Shown here: one piece after another, positions 1-7,588 of the stretch
How the letters are laid out: every line of letters starts with the position of its first letter
How positions within the stretch are numbered: the first letter of the stretch is position 1
Position numbers and translations under genes: made by a program
Notes under the pieces: model-generated
Told to the model about the DNA's origin: nothing
What the model saw: only the letters and a program-made list of their open reading frames with translations
Databases searched by the model: none
Source: Acidicapsa acidisoli
GTDB lineage: Bacteria; Acidobacteriota; Terriglobia; Terriglobales; Acidobacteriaceae
NCBI RefSeq assembly: GCF_025685625.1
Contig: NZ_JAGSYI010000004.1
Coordinates: 744,001 to 808,000, forward strand
DNA: 64,000 bases
Reading direction: 5' to 3'

Positions 1-1474
1 CCCGCTCCAGCGCTTGCCGATGGAAGCTGCCCCAGGTCGAATAGCTCTGCACATCCGTCACGCTCATCGTCAGGATCCGTCCCGTGTTGTATCCCGACGG
101 CACCGCGGCGATCTTCACCATCGTGCGAATGAGCAGCCCCGCACCCACCAGCAGCGCCAGAGTCAGCGCCGTCTGCAGTATTGTGACTCCCTGCAGCAGC
201 CGCCTCTCTCCGGTTCCCGCTGTCCCTTTCGGGCCCGCACTTTTCAGCACCTCCATCGGATCCAGACGAAACGCCCGCAGTGCGGGAATCACCCCCGCGA
301 TGAATGCAGCGAGCACAGCCGCTCCAAGCCCCGCCCCCAGGACCGCCCAACCTGCCGTCACTCCATCCAGACGCGGAACGGCATGTCCTGCAATCGCTTT
401 GAACAGTTTCACCGCGCCAACAGCAAGGCCGCCACCCAATGCTCCCCCGAGCAGGGCCAGCAATAAGCTCTCAGTCAAGACTTTTCTCAGAAGTGCTATG
501 CGGCCCATGCCCATCGCGATCCGCACCGCGTACTCCTGCTGCCTTTGCAGTCCGCGCACCAGCAGCAGTGCTGCCGCGTTCCCGCAAGCAATCAGCAGCA
601 CCAGCCCCGACGCGCCAAGCAGCGGCAGCAGAATCCGCTTGCCATCCCGGTTCATCTCCTCCGTTACCGGCTCCAGTTGCGGCGCAAATCCTTCAAATTC
701 TTTCTCTGCCAGCGCCTCTCTGGCCACCAGCACGGACAGCTCCTCCTGCGCATGCTGTTGAGTTGCTCCATTCCGCAGCCGCGCAACCACGTTCCAATCA
801 GGCTCCCTCATATACTTTGGATCCGGATAGAGCGGTGCCCAGAAATCCACTGTCGCGTTGACGTCGTAATTAGGTTCCTTCGCTGCTCTCGGCGATGGCA
901 GAAATCGCACCCCCGGTTGCATCACTCCGATCACGGTCGGCGTCACCTGCCAGCGGCTGATGCGCACAGTCTTCCCGATAATCTGCGGATCGCCGCCGAA
1001 CGTCCTCTGCCAGAACTCATATCCCAGCACAATCTCCTTCACCGGACCTGGTGCGAAATCGGAATTCGCAAAACCCCGCCCCATCGCCGGCTTCAGTCCC
1101 ATCACCCGGAAATAATCCTGCGATACCTCCATCCCCTGCATGGACTGGCTGCCGTCATTACGAATCAGGAAATTGAATGTCCAGTCATACCCAGCGATCC
1201 CCTGGAACGTTGTTGTCTCTTTCTGCCAATCCAGCCACTGTTGCGCCGCCCAGCCACGGGGACTATCCATCTTCTTCCCATCAACGCGCTTCGTTGGGAT
1301 CATCATCAGTTGGTCAGGCTTCTCGTACGGTGGCGGCGTCAGCAGCACACCCTGAATCAAACTGAAAACGGCCGCAGTAGCGCCAATCCCCAGCGCCAGA
1401 GTCAGCGCCGCAATCAAACTGAAGCCCGGCTGCTTCCGCAGCATCCGAATAGCCAACAGGAAATCTCGCAACAT
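1..1474 (-). CDS. MacB/FtsX-type ABC permease (acidobacterial orphan-permease style), 3' end outside window
   Basis: About 491 residues are visible; the C-terminal part lies beyond the left edge. The protein opens with MLRDFLLAIRMLRKQPGFS and a first transmembrane helix (SLIAALTLALGIGATAAVFS), the classic start of a MacB_PCD/FtsX permease. A large extracytoplasmic domain follows (PYEKPDQLMMIP through DFWAPLYPDPKYM), then three more hydrophobic segments around VLLIACGNAAALLLVR, LLLALLGGALGG and ILQTALTLALLVGAGL. This is one full permease half plus the start of the second periplasmic region, the duplicated layout known from Acidobacteriota orphan permeases. No ATPase gene is adjacent. The ATG at 1474 is preceded by a purine-rich stretch (aaggggaatgaggg). 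It probably acts in the inner membrane in efflux or envelope transport; substrate unknown. Confidence 0.88.
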   Translation of the reverse strand, partial: MLRDFLLAIRMLRKQPGFSLIAALTLALGIGATAAVFSLIQGVLLTPPPYEKPDQLMMIPTKRVDGKKMDSPRGWAAQQWLDWQKETTTFQGIAGYDWTFNFLIRNDGSQSMQGMEVSQDYFRVMGLKPAMGRGFANSDFAPGPVKEIVLGYEFWQRTFGGDPQIIGKTVRISRWQVTPTVIGVMQPGVRFLPSPRAAKEPNYDVNATVDFWAPLYPDPKYMREPDWNVVARLRNGATQQHAQEELSVLVAREALAEKEFEGFAPQLEPVTEEMNRDGKRILLPLLGASGLVLLIACGNAAALLLVRGLQRQQEYAVRIAMGMGRIALLRKVLTESLLLALLGGALGGGLAVGAVKLFKAIAGHAVPRLDGVTAGWAVLGAGLGAAVLAAFIAGVIPALRAFRLDPMEVLKSAGPKGTAGTGERRLLQGVTILQTALTLALLVGAGLLIRTMVKIAAVPSGYNTGRILTMSVTDVQSYSTWGSFHRQALER

Positions 1475-2150
1475 ACGCCCTCATTCCCCTTTTAGATTCC
1501 CGAAGCTCACTCCGGCATTCGAGAAGACGTAGACTGACTTCACTCGTCATCCATCCGATTGAATGATGGAATTCCAGATAGTCTTGCCAGGATCGGTGCA
1601 ATCGCTTGCTCGTTGGATCACCGCTGCTAAGTTCAGTACCCTGGGTATGCGCATGCACTTAAAGGCCCAATTATAAAAACGGCGAGCGAGGGAAAGAGTC
1701 GTTTGCGAGAAGCAGGCCATTCGCTGATATAGCGCAATTTAGCCAGGATACGGCGCGGACTGCGGTCCTTACGTGACAGACAAGGCAAGCCTTGGAGACC
1801 AGCCAAGGGTGTTCAGAAGCGAACGGGATCGGTCCAAAAATGGACAGCAAAGAAGTAGGGCGTTTCGGCGGCCCAATTCTGTCACCGAGACTATTGGGCG
1901 AATTCCGATCCTGACGTGGAATCGTCCTGACGAACAGAGTCACATAAACAAACTAAACCAGGACCTTACCAGTGACCAAAAGAACTGAGTTGCTCGCGTA
2001 TTACCGGCCACACATACATGACCCGATTTCGAGGAGGGATGGCTGCCGGGTGGGGCAAATTTTTGCCGGGCCGAGAAGCGCACCCTCCGCGCAGTGGAAT
2101 TGTTGGTTATTCTTCTTCACTTTTTCAGGTATTCAAAATCCCTTGCATGA
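1475..2150. other. Intergenic stretch without a recognisable gene
   Basis: I see no recognisable coding homology on either strand between the permease start and the ArsR operator. Short open frames exist (for example 1671-1943 on the minus strand and 1773-1988 on the plus strand), but their translations are arginine/proline/serine-rich and resemble no family. The right end carries the promoter of the ArsR cluster; a TTGCAT box at 2143-2148 could be its -35 element. Confidence 0.5.
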
Positions 2151-2174
2151 ATATTACACCCTATGGTGTAATAT
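2151..2174. promoter_or_regulatory. Perfect 10-bp inverted repeat, probable ArsR operator
   Basis: ATATTACACC and GGTGTAATAT are exact reverse complements separated by four bases (ctat). The repeat ends 4 bp before the ATG of the ArsR gene. TAATAT at 2169-2174, inside the right arm, could serve as a -10 box, giving a nearly leaderless transcript. ArsR-type regulators paired with SRPBCC proteins typically autoregulate through such palindromes, so binding here would block RNA polymerase. The repeat is seen directly; its binder is inferred. Confidence 0.75.
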
Positions 2175-2178
2175 AAGA

Positions 2179-2508
2179 ATGGATCAACTCTCTGACGTGC
2201 TAGCAGCCATTTCTCATCCGACGCGGCGAGCGATTATCGGACAGCTGGCAAACGGTCCCGCGCGATTCCTGGATGTTGCACAGCCGTACTCTACGGCGCT
2301 AAACGCGGTGACAAAGCATTTGAAGATGATGGAACGAGCGGGGCTCATCGAGCGCGAAAGGCAGGGGCGCGAGGTCATCATTTCTCTTCGAGCGGAACCG
2401 CTGCGATTGGTATCGGGATGGGTGCATGAGTACGAACGGTTCTGGAACGAACGCCTCGATCAGTTTGAGCAGCAATTTCGCGACAAAAAGAAGAAGAGGG
2501 ACAAGTGA
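2179..2508 (+). CDS. ArsR-family winged-helix transcriptional regulator
   Basis: A 109-residue protein beginning MDQLSDVLAAISHPTRRAIIGQL, the hallmark N-terminus of the ArsR subgroup that accompanies SRPBCC (AHSA1) proteins. The recognition helix region (YSTALNAVTKHLKMMERAGL) and wing (IERERQGREVIISLRAEPL) follow, with a lysine-rich tail. There are no metal-binding cysteines, so metal sensing is unlikely. The reading frame is open further upstream to 1972, but the ATG at 2179 fits the family start and lies just after the palindromic operator. There is no Shine-Dalgarno sequence, consistent with a leaderless message. It overlaps the next gene by 4 bp (GTGA), so the two are probably translationally coupled. 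Likely a repressor of its own operon. Confidence 0.9.
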   Translation: MDQLSDVLAAISHPTRRAIIGQLANGPARFLDVAQPYSTALNAVTKHLKMMERAGLIERERQGREVIISLRAEPLRLVSGWVHEYERFWNERLDQFEQQFRDKKKKRDK

Positions 2509-2936
2509 CGATTGCAATGAAGACCATTGAAGTGAGGTTAGAACGAACTATCTGTGCTCCTCCGGGTGAGGTGTACGATGCTTGGCTGGATCCGAAGACA
2601 CCGGGCACTCCCTGGAATATGGGTGACAAGATGCTTCTGAATCCGCATGTTGATGGGTTGTTTTACATGAAGAGCAAGAGGATTCCCCATTATGGACGAT
2701 TCATGGAGATGGAGAGGCCGACTCGCATTCAGCACACGTGGGTGTCGCCGAACACGCTGGGAGAGGAATCGACAGTGACTCTGACCCTCAAAAAGCACGG
2801 AGAAGCCACTCTGATGACCCTCGTCCATACCGGCATACCCGATACAGAAGCCGGAAGAGAGCATGAGAAAGGCTGGAAGTACTTCTTGGACATTTTCCCT
2901 GAGTATTTCGCACATGGCTCACGCAAAGAAAAGTAA
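2505..2936 (+). CDS. SRPBCC (AHSA1/START-like) domain protein
   Basis: A 143-residue single-domain protein. It opens with the beta-strand IEVRLERTICAPPGEVYDAW and closes with a C-terminal helix (GREHEKGWKYFLDIFPEYF), the usual order for the helix-grip SRPBCC fold that binds small hydrophobic ligands. WVSPNTLGEESTVTLTL and LVHTGIP are typical core strands. The GTG start overlaps the ArsR stop codon; an in-frame ATG at 2517 is an alternative. ArsR/SRPBCC pairs are common, and the SRPBCC protein is thought to act with the regulated pathway, but no ligand can be read from the sequence. The next gene, an alpha/beta hydrolase, lies 55 bp downstream in the same direction. Confidence 0.88.
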   Translation: MTIAMKTIEVRLERTICAPPGEVYDAWLDPKTPGTPWNMGDKMLLNPHVDGLFYMKSKRIPHYGRFMEMERPTRIQHTWVSPNTLGEESTVTLTLKKHGEATLMTLVHTGIPDTEAGREHEKGWKYFLDIFPEYFAHGSRKEK

Positions 2937-2991
2937 TCCTGGGCAACGTCCGGAAACCGAAGCGCTGTAGAAGCGCGAGACAAGGAGGACC

Positions 2992-3819
2992 ATGGCAAGC
3001 GCAGTCAGCAGCAGTACGACGAAAGCCCACGGATACGCGCCCGTCAACGGGCTGAAGATGTATTACGAGACGGAAGGAACCGGCGATCCGCTGGTCTGTA
3101 TCCCTCCTGCCTTTGGATACGCCGGACTCAATCGCTATCCTGCGCTGATTGAAAGCCACACGGTCATTACGGTTGATCTCCAAGGGCACGGCCGCACGGC
3201 GGATATCCCGGAACGTCCGCTTTCGATCGAGCGATATGCCGAAGACCTGGCAAGTTTGCTGAAGTATCTCGGAATCGCAAAGGCCAACTTCTTTGGCGAA
3301 AGTTATGGCGGCAATGCAGTCGTGATGATCGCAGCTCGTTATCCCGAGCTTGTCGGCCGAGTAGCAACCTATGCAGCGACATTCGGACCTCCTCAGGTTG
3401 CTTTGAACCCGAAGACAACGCATTTTGCCGAGCCGCCGACCGCAGAGTCCAGCTACATCCAGTTTCAAAGAGAGAGCTACAAAAAAGTGGCTCCCGATCC
3501 AGAGTACTGGCCCAGAATTTTCGACAAGCTCGGAAACCTTCATTGGCAAGGATTCTCAAAGGAGGAGCTGGCATCGATCCAAGCGCCGGTTCTCATCGCT
3601 CTGGGTGATTTCGATTTTGTGCGCCTTGAACACGCGGTTGAAACCGTCAATCTGATGCCCAACGCCGAGCTAGCCGTGATCCCGGATGCCGGCCACTTCG
3701 CCTTGTTTTCAGAACCGCAGAGGGTAATTCCCGTGGTCAAACACTTTCTGGAAAAGCCTGCGAAGAGAATCCCCGTATCCACTGCTGCAACGGGCTATCA
3801 TCCGGACGAGACCAGGTAA
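2992..3819 (+). CDS. Alpha/beta-fold hydrolase
   Basis: A 275-residue cytoplasmic alpha/beta hydrolase. The nucleophile elbow is GESYGG with Ser104; acid candidates are Asp206/Asp208 in LGDFDFV, and the catalytic His is His235 in DAGHFALFSEP. VDLQGHGRT (residues 61-69) is the conserved strand/loop after the oxyanion region. Length fits the family. The start at 2992 is well supported by AAGGAGG five bases upstream. It is probably the third gene of the ArsR operon. The substrate cannot be inferred; ester, lactone or epoxide hydrolysis are all possible in this superfamily. Confidence 0.9.
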   Translation: MASAVSSSTTKAHGYAPVNGLKMYYETEGTGDPLVCIPPAFGYAGLNRYPALIESHTVITVDLQGHGRTADIPERPLSIERYAEDLASLLKYLGIAKANFFGESYGGNAVVMIAARYPELVGRVATYAATFGPPQVALNPKTTHFAEPPTAESSYIQFQRESYKKVAPDPEYWPRIFDKLGNLHWQGFSKEELASIQAPVLIALGDFDFVRLEHAVETVNLMPNAELAVIPDAGHFALFSEPQRVIPVVKHFLEKPAKRIPVSTAATGYHPDETR

Positions 3820-3900
3820 AGGTTCAGGAACAACGCGATGCGCCCAGCGTGTTTGGCGGCGATGGCGGCTGCACGCGCAACCTCAGGCGGTGGGCCCTAG

Positions 3901-4089
3901 ATGCTCAAACAGATTGCCAGGGAGGCTATCGGTATGAAGATGCGTTCAGTGGAAGCACAACACTGGGCAGGAACATGGAACGAGTGGCTCGCGGCTCGGC
4001 TCACACTGCTAGAGGCGGAGATGGGACACAAGCGGCGCGGCGATGAGGTGGCGCGGATGCGGCAGGAGTTGCCGTGTGCCGTCTGGTAG
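3901..4089 (+). pseudogene. DUF899 (thioredoxin-like) protein, N-terminal remnant
   Basis: The segment EWLAARLTLLEAEMGHKRR followed by GDEVARMRQELP matches the conserved start of DUF899 proteins, which normally continue with a WVRIDKEYRF-like stretch and a roughly 200-residue thioredoxin-like domain. Here the frame stops right after ELPCAVW and the DNA switches into a remnant of an unrelated gene on the opposite strand. The gene was therefore truncated by a deletion with its breakpoint near 4085-4095. Family identity comes from remembered pattern similarity. Confidence 0.6.
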
Positions 4090-4449
4090 CGCTCGTAGCG
4101 AGTTCTTGACCGGATACACCGGTTGGAAATCCCAGATTATTTTCTATCCTCGAACTGGCATCCGCCCAGCCGCCGGGGTATGGCTTTCAATCAGGAGAAT
4201 ATCCAATCCCTCAAACGCTGCATATACTGCCGCTGACAGGCCGGCCGGCCCAGCGCCCACGATGATGAGATCATGAAGTCGACTCGTGTCGATGTTGTCG
4301 TTCAGTCCGAAGCCATCTGCCAGCTGTGAAGGTGACGGATTGCGCAAGACAGTTGTCCTGTTGCAGATGACGATCGGAACTTCGGAGACAGCGATCGACG
4401 TGCCTTCTCCGCTTTCACCCACATTGCCAGCGGGAGTGATCGACGCCAT
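4090..4449 (-). pseudogene. Thioredoxin-reductase-like FAD oxidoreductase, internal remnant
   Basis: On the minus strand the frame reads EVPIVICNRTTVLRNPS, then LADGFGLNDNIDTSRLHD, then the Rossmann motif LIIVGAGPAGLSAAVYAAF and GLDILLIESHTP. This is the linker and FAD-binding region of the thioredoxin-reductase-like proteins that usually carry an N-terminal sensor or thioredoxin-like domain. After about 4180 the homology continues in another frame (SSRIENNLGFPTGVSGQELAT), so a frameshift is present. Both the N-terminal domain and the NADP/C-terminal half are missing. Clearly a dead fragment. Confidence 0.75.
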
Positions 4450-4560
4450 GCAACGACTAAATGGTTCATGTGGAGCCGCTCAGCCATTTGTCGTATCCGA
4501 ATTGCGCCGTTCTGCAGCGAGAACATTGGAGCCGACAACGCATTGACAGTGGGTTCAAGG

Positions 4561-4599
4561 TGACTGTGGATGTGCCCGAAGTGCCCACATCCACAGTCA
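4561..4599. repeat. 14-bp perfect inverted repeat with 11-base loop
   Basis: TGACTGTGGATGTG (4561-4574) pairs exactly with CACATCCACAGTCA (4586-4599). No T-run follows on either strand, so it is not a standard intrinsic terminator. It lies between two gene remnants. Confidence 0.6.
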
Positions 4600-4687
4600 G
4601 CCTCTTCGGTGAATCAGAAAGCGTGAAGATTGGCGCATGCGCACCGCGGGATTATTGGGATGCGTCCTGCAGCCACAGTCACTCTAT

Positions 4688-4913
4688 CAGGCGCGTGAAA
4701 GTAGGACGTCGCCTCACGCCCGAAATTTGCCGTGGCCCAGATGCGACCACCATGTGATTCAACTATGGAACGGGTAATTGCCAGTTCCAGACCTGTTCCC
4801 TCATGCTTCGTGGTCAAGAATGCATTGAAGATCTTTTTTGACATTCTCGATACGGGCGTGTCCACCAGAATGAACCGGGAAATGGCGATGATATTTCTCG
4901 TCTGTTTGAACAT
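4688..4913 (-). pseudogene. Sensor histidine kinase, C-terminal ATPase-domain remnant
   Basis: The minus-strand frame carries KKIFNAFLTTKHEGTGLELA, then ITRSIVESHGGRIWA and a degenerate tail ending near SYFHAP. This is the F/G2-box end of a HATPase_c domain (compare IFDAFMTTKENGMGIGLAVS in the intact kinase at 51.2 kb). The upstream N box, dimerisation domain and sensor are absent, and GLELA replaces the expected GMGLS-type glycine motif. A decayed fragment just downstream of glgX. Confidence 0.7.
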
Positions 4914-4916
4914 GCT

Positions 4917-7034
4917 TTAGCCCAACCGAGCATACAACACTACCACGGAACGAGCACCAGCCATATACACGGGACTGGGGACTTTCTGGGCTACTGGCCA
5001 TTCGACAATGTCATCAGGTGAGTCGAGGCTTGTATCGATCCAACGCCGCCACTGCTGCTCGCCGACTCGCAACACAGGAAGTTCAAATTCCAAGGGTTCC
5101 TGGTATGAATTCAAAATCAGGTGAAAGGTCAGATCATCGGCTGGACAGGACATGTGCATCGCTAGTGAGTGAGAGTTCTTACTCCAGTCAGGTGCCCATA
5201 GTCTCACGCCGTGCCAGGCACGGTTCCCCCTCTGTAGTAGTTCGTTCAGGCTGACGCGGGACTCCGCCTCTTCTTCGCTTCGCATCAGACGATGTTGATT
5301 CAGCAATCGTACGAAGCGATACACGTCCGCGTGCTTTGCGAGCAGATCCCAGTCGAGCCAACTGACCTCATTGTCCTGACACCAGGCGTTGTTATTGCCG
5401 CGCTGTGTGCGCCGCATTTCGTCACCCATCAGGATCATGGGGAGTCCCAGGGAGATCATCGTGACCGTCAAGAAGTTCTTTACCTGAAGATTTCTAATTG
5501 CCTCCACTGCCGGATCTTCCGATGGCCCTTCCACACCCCAATTATGACTGCGGTTGTCATCCGTGCCATCGCGTCCGTGCTCGCCGTTGTCCTCGTTGTG
5601 CTTTACGTTGTACGAGACGAGGTCGTTCAGTGTGAACCCGTCGTGACAAGTTACAAAATTTACACTCTGCTCGGCTTCCCGTGCCTTGTGTCCGTAGATC
5701 TGGGGGCTGCCGATCAACCTGTCTGCAAGGCGCCCAACGGTATCCTCGTCGCCACGGAAAAAGCTGCGAACATCGTCGCGAAATCGTCCATTCCACTCTC
5801 TCCAACTGTGCCCAGGAAAACTGCCCACCTGATACAGGCCCGCGGCATCCCATGCTTCGGCAATGAGCTTACATCCGGCAAGCACAGGATCTGAATCGAT
5901 ATCCCAGAGCACCGGCGGACTGGGCATCAGATTACCTGCCTCATCTCTGTTCAGAATGGATGCAAGATCGAAACGAAAGCCGTCGACATGCATCTCCTGC
6001 ACCCAGTAACGAAGACTGTCCACGATCATGCGTCGAACGACCGGATGGTTCGCGTTCAAGGTATTCCCTGTTCCGGTGTAATTCGCGTAGCGGGAACGGT
6101 CGTTGTCAAGAACGTAGTAGACGCCATTTTCCATCCCTTTGAAACTCAGCGTCGGGCCATTGTGATCGCTCTCGGCAGTGTGATTGAAAACAACATCCAG
6201 AATGACTTCAATGCCGGCCCTGTGCAGAGCCTTGACCATGTCGCGAAACTCGTCCATCGGACCGCACGGATCGCGACGCGAGCTGTACGCGCAATGTGGT
6301 GCAAAGAAGGAAATTGGGTCATAGCCCCAATAGTTCAATCGCCCGTTCACCGCATTCCCAGGATCGAACTGAAAAACCGGCAGAAGTTCAACAGCAGTGA
6401 TTCCAAGATCCTGCAGGTAGGGGATCTTTTCGATGACTCCGGCGTACGTTCCGCGGTTTTTCTCCGATACTCCGGAGTTGGGGTTGCATGTGAATCCACG
6501 CACATGCATTTCGTAGATGATGGATCGCGAAGCTGGTCTGCGCAGAGGAAGATCGCCTTCCCAGTTGTAGGAGCTCGGATCTAGCACAACGCTCTTCATT
6601 GCAGTAGCGGCGTTATCTCCGGAAACCGTCGCCGAGCTTCGGCTGTAGCTTTCCGGAATGGCCACTCCCCGCCCATAAGGATCCAGTAAGACCTTTTCGT
6701 GATCAAAGCGCATGCCTCTTGGTGGATCAAAAGGGCCATACATCCTAAATCCATAGAGTTGACCCGGCACTATCCCCTCCACAGAAACATGCCAATAGTC
6801 CAGGGTTCTGTTTGTCGCGCTCTGAATGTCGATAACGCGGGCAGGACGGGCATCATCAACCCGATCAAACAAGAGCAGCTCTACCCGGGATGCATTTCTG
6901 GAGAAAACACTGAAGTTAACCCCACCGGCAACAAACGTCGCTCCAAGAGGTGCGCTGCAGCCGACCGCGACATCTTTTGCCTTTCCGCTCTGAAGCACCG
7001 CGAAAGGGGAACAAACCAGGGAGACTTGGCTCAC
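4917..7034 (-). CDS. glgX: Glycogen debranching enzyme (isoamylase type, GH13)
   Basis: A 705-residue GH13 enzyme hydrolysing alpha-1,6 branches of glycogen or limit dextrin in the cytoplasm. An N-terminal CBM48-like domain (about 25-130, GVNFSVFSRNASRVELLLF) precedes the TIM barrel. The four GH13 regions are visible: DVVFNHTAE (about 280-288), GFRFDLAS with nucleophile Asp356, AEAWD with acid/base Glu393, and FVTCHDG with Asp465. YEMHVRGFT, NYWGYDP and the length are typical of GlgX/TreX. No other glycogen or trehalose genes are adjacent, so it stands alone here. The start at 7034 matches the family. Downstream lies only pseudogene debris. Confidence 0.95.
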   Translation of the reverse strand: MSQVSLVCSPFAVLQSGKAKDVAVGCSAPLGATFVAGGVNFSVFSRNASRVELLLFDRVDDARPARVIDIQSATNRTLDYWHVSVEGIVPGQLYGFRMYGPFDPPRGMRFDHEKVLLDPYGRGVAIPESYSRSSATVSGDNAATAMKSVVLDPSSYNWEGDLPLRRPASRSIIYEMHVRGFTCNPNSGVSEKNRGTYAGVIEKIPYLQDLGITAVELLPVFQFDPGNAVNGRLNYWGYDPISFFAPHCAYSSRRDPCGPMDEFRDMVKALHRAGIEVILDVVFNHTAESDHNGPTLSFKGMENGVYYVLDNDRSRYANYTGTGNTLNANHPVVRRMIVDSLRYWVQEMHVDGFRFDLASILNRDEAGNLMPSPPVLWDIDSDPVLAGCKLIAEAWDAAGLYQVGSFPGHSWREWNGRFRDDVRSFFRGDEDTVGRLADRLIGSPQIYGHKAREAEQSVNFVTCHDGFTLNDLVSYNVKHNEDNGEHGRDGTDDNRSHNWGVEGPSEDPAVEAIRNLQVKNFLTVTMISLGLPMILMGDEMRRTQRGNNNAWCQDNEVSWLDWDLLAKHADVYRFVRLLNQHRLMRSEEEAESRVSLNELLQRGNRAWHGVRLWAPDWSKNSHSLAMHMSCPADDLTFHLILNSYQEPLEFELPVLRVGEQQWRRWIDTSLDSPDDIVEWPVAQKVPSPVYMAGARSVVVLYARLG

Positions 7035-7141
7035 AATTCACTCCTGTCAGTCTTTAGATATCACGTTGTACTACTTGGCGAACGAAAAGGAAACCCAATC
7101 CTTCTGTTAGAGCCGGATGGGCGAGGATGACGTCCAGCAAT

Positions 7142-7178
7142 TTTGTGCCCCATGTCTCGTTGGGGCATGGGACACAAA
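7142..7178. repeat. Imperfect 13-bp hairpin between glgX and the AhpD-like gene
   Basis: TTTGTGCCCCATG (7142-7154) and CATGGGACACAAA (7166-7178) pair at 12 of 13 positions around an 11-base loop. It lies 3' of the minus-strand AhpD-like gene and could stop its transcript, but no T-run follows. A dispersed palindromic element is the alternative. Confidence 0.5.
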
Positions 7179-7206
7179 CATCGTTGATTCACAACATTCG
7201 TTCTTG

Positions 7207-7512
7207 TTAATCCTTGAATAAGTGAGACGCGTGGGTAACCGCCGCGCCTGCTCGCATCGCCGCAGCGACCATGGCTGCTTCCGTCAGCATCGCGTCATTT
7301 GCGCCGGCATGACGCGCTGCTTTCACGTGCAACTCAATGCAGTAAGGACACTGCGTTGTCAGCGCAACGGCCACAGCCATCAATTGCTTGTGCAAGACAT
7401 TGATGGCGCCGTCTTTGAATGCCTCTTTGTCAAAAGCCCAAAAGGCTTTCATCGTTTCAGGTGCATTCTCATCGAGCTTCTTCAGACGAGTGAGGTTTTT
7501 CATATCAAACAT
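7207..7512 (-). CDS. Carboxymuconolactone decarboxylase/AhpD-like protein
   Basis: A 101-residue all-helical protein of the CMD/AhpD superfamily. The redox motif CPYCIELH (Cys55, Cys58, His62) is complete, as in peroxide-reducing AhpD relatives, not in true decarboxylases. HKQLMAVAVALTTQ before it and AAMVAAAMRAGAAVTHASH after it are typical flanking helices. Met1 and Met4 are both possible starts. It lies 76 bp downstream of the receiver-protease gene on the same strand and may share its transcript. A role in thiol-based antioxidant defence is inferred from the motif. Confidence 0.9.
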   Translation of the reverse strand: MFDMKNLTRLKKLDENAPETMKAFWAFDKEAFKDGAINVLHKQLMAVAVALTTQCPYCIELHVKAARHAGANDAMLTEAAMVAAAMRAGAAVTHASHLFKD

Positions 7513-7588
7513 GTGGATGACTCCATTCGGGCTTTGGGTAAGGCGCTTCCGACGATGAGAGGTCTGGGAGCGCGTTTGGTTACGCGTC

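Noticed and set aside
1671-1988. Overlapping open frames on both strands between the permease and ArsR
   Set aside because: Neither translation has a recognisable domain or ribosome site; treated as intergenic.
1972-2178. Upstream extension of the ArsR gene
   Set aside because: It would place the palindromic operator inside the coding region, and the extension lacks ArsR-family sequence.
5292-5894. Plus-strand open frames opposite glgX
   Set aside because: They are antisense shadows of the strongly conserved GH13 gene, with no family resemblance.
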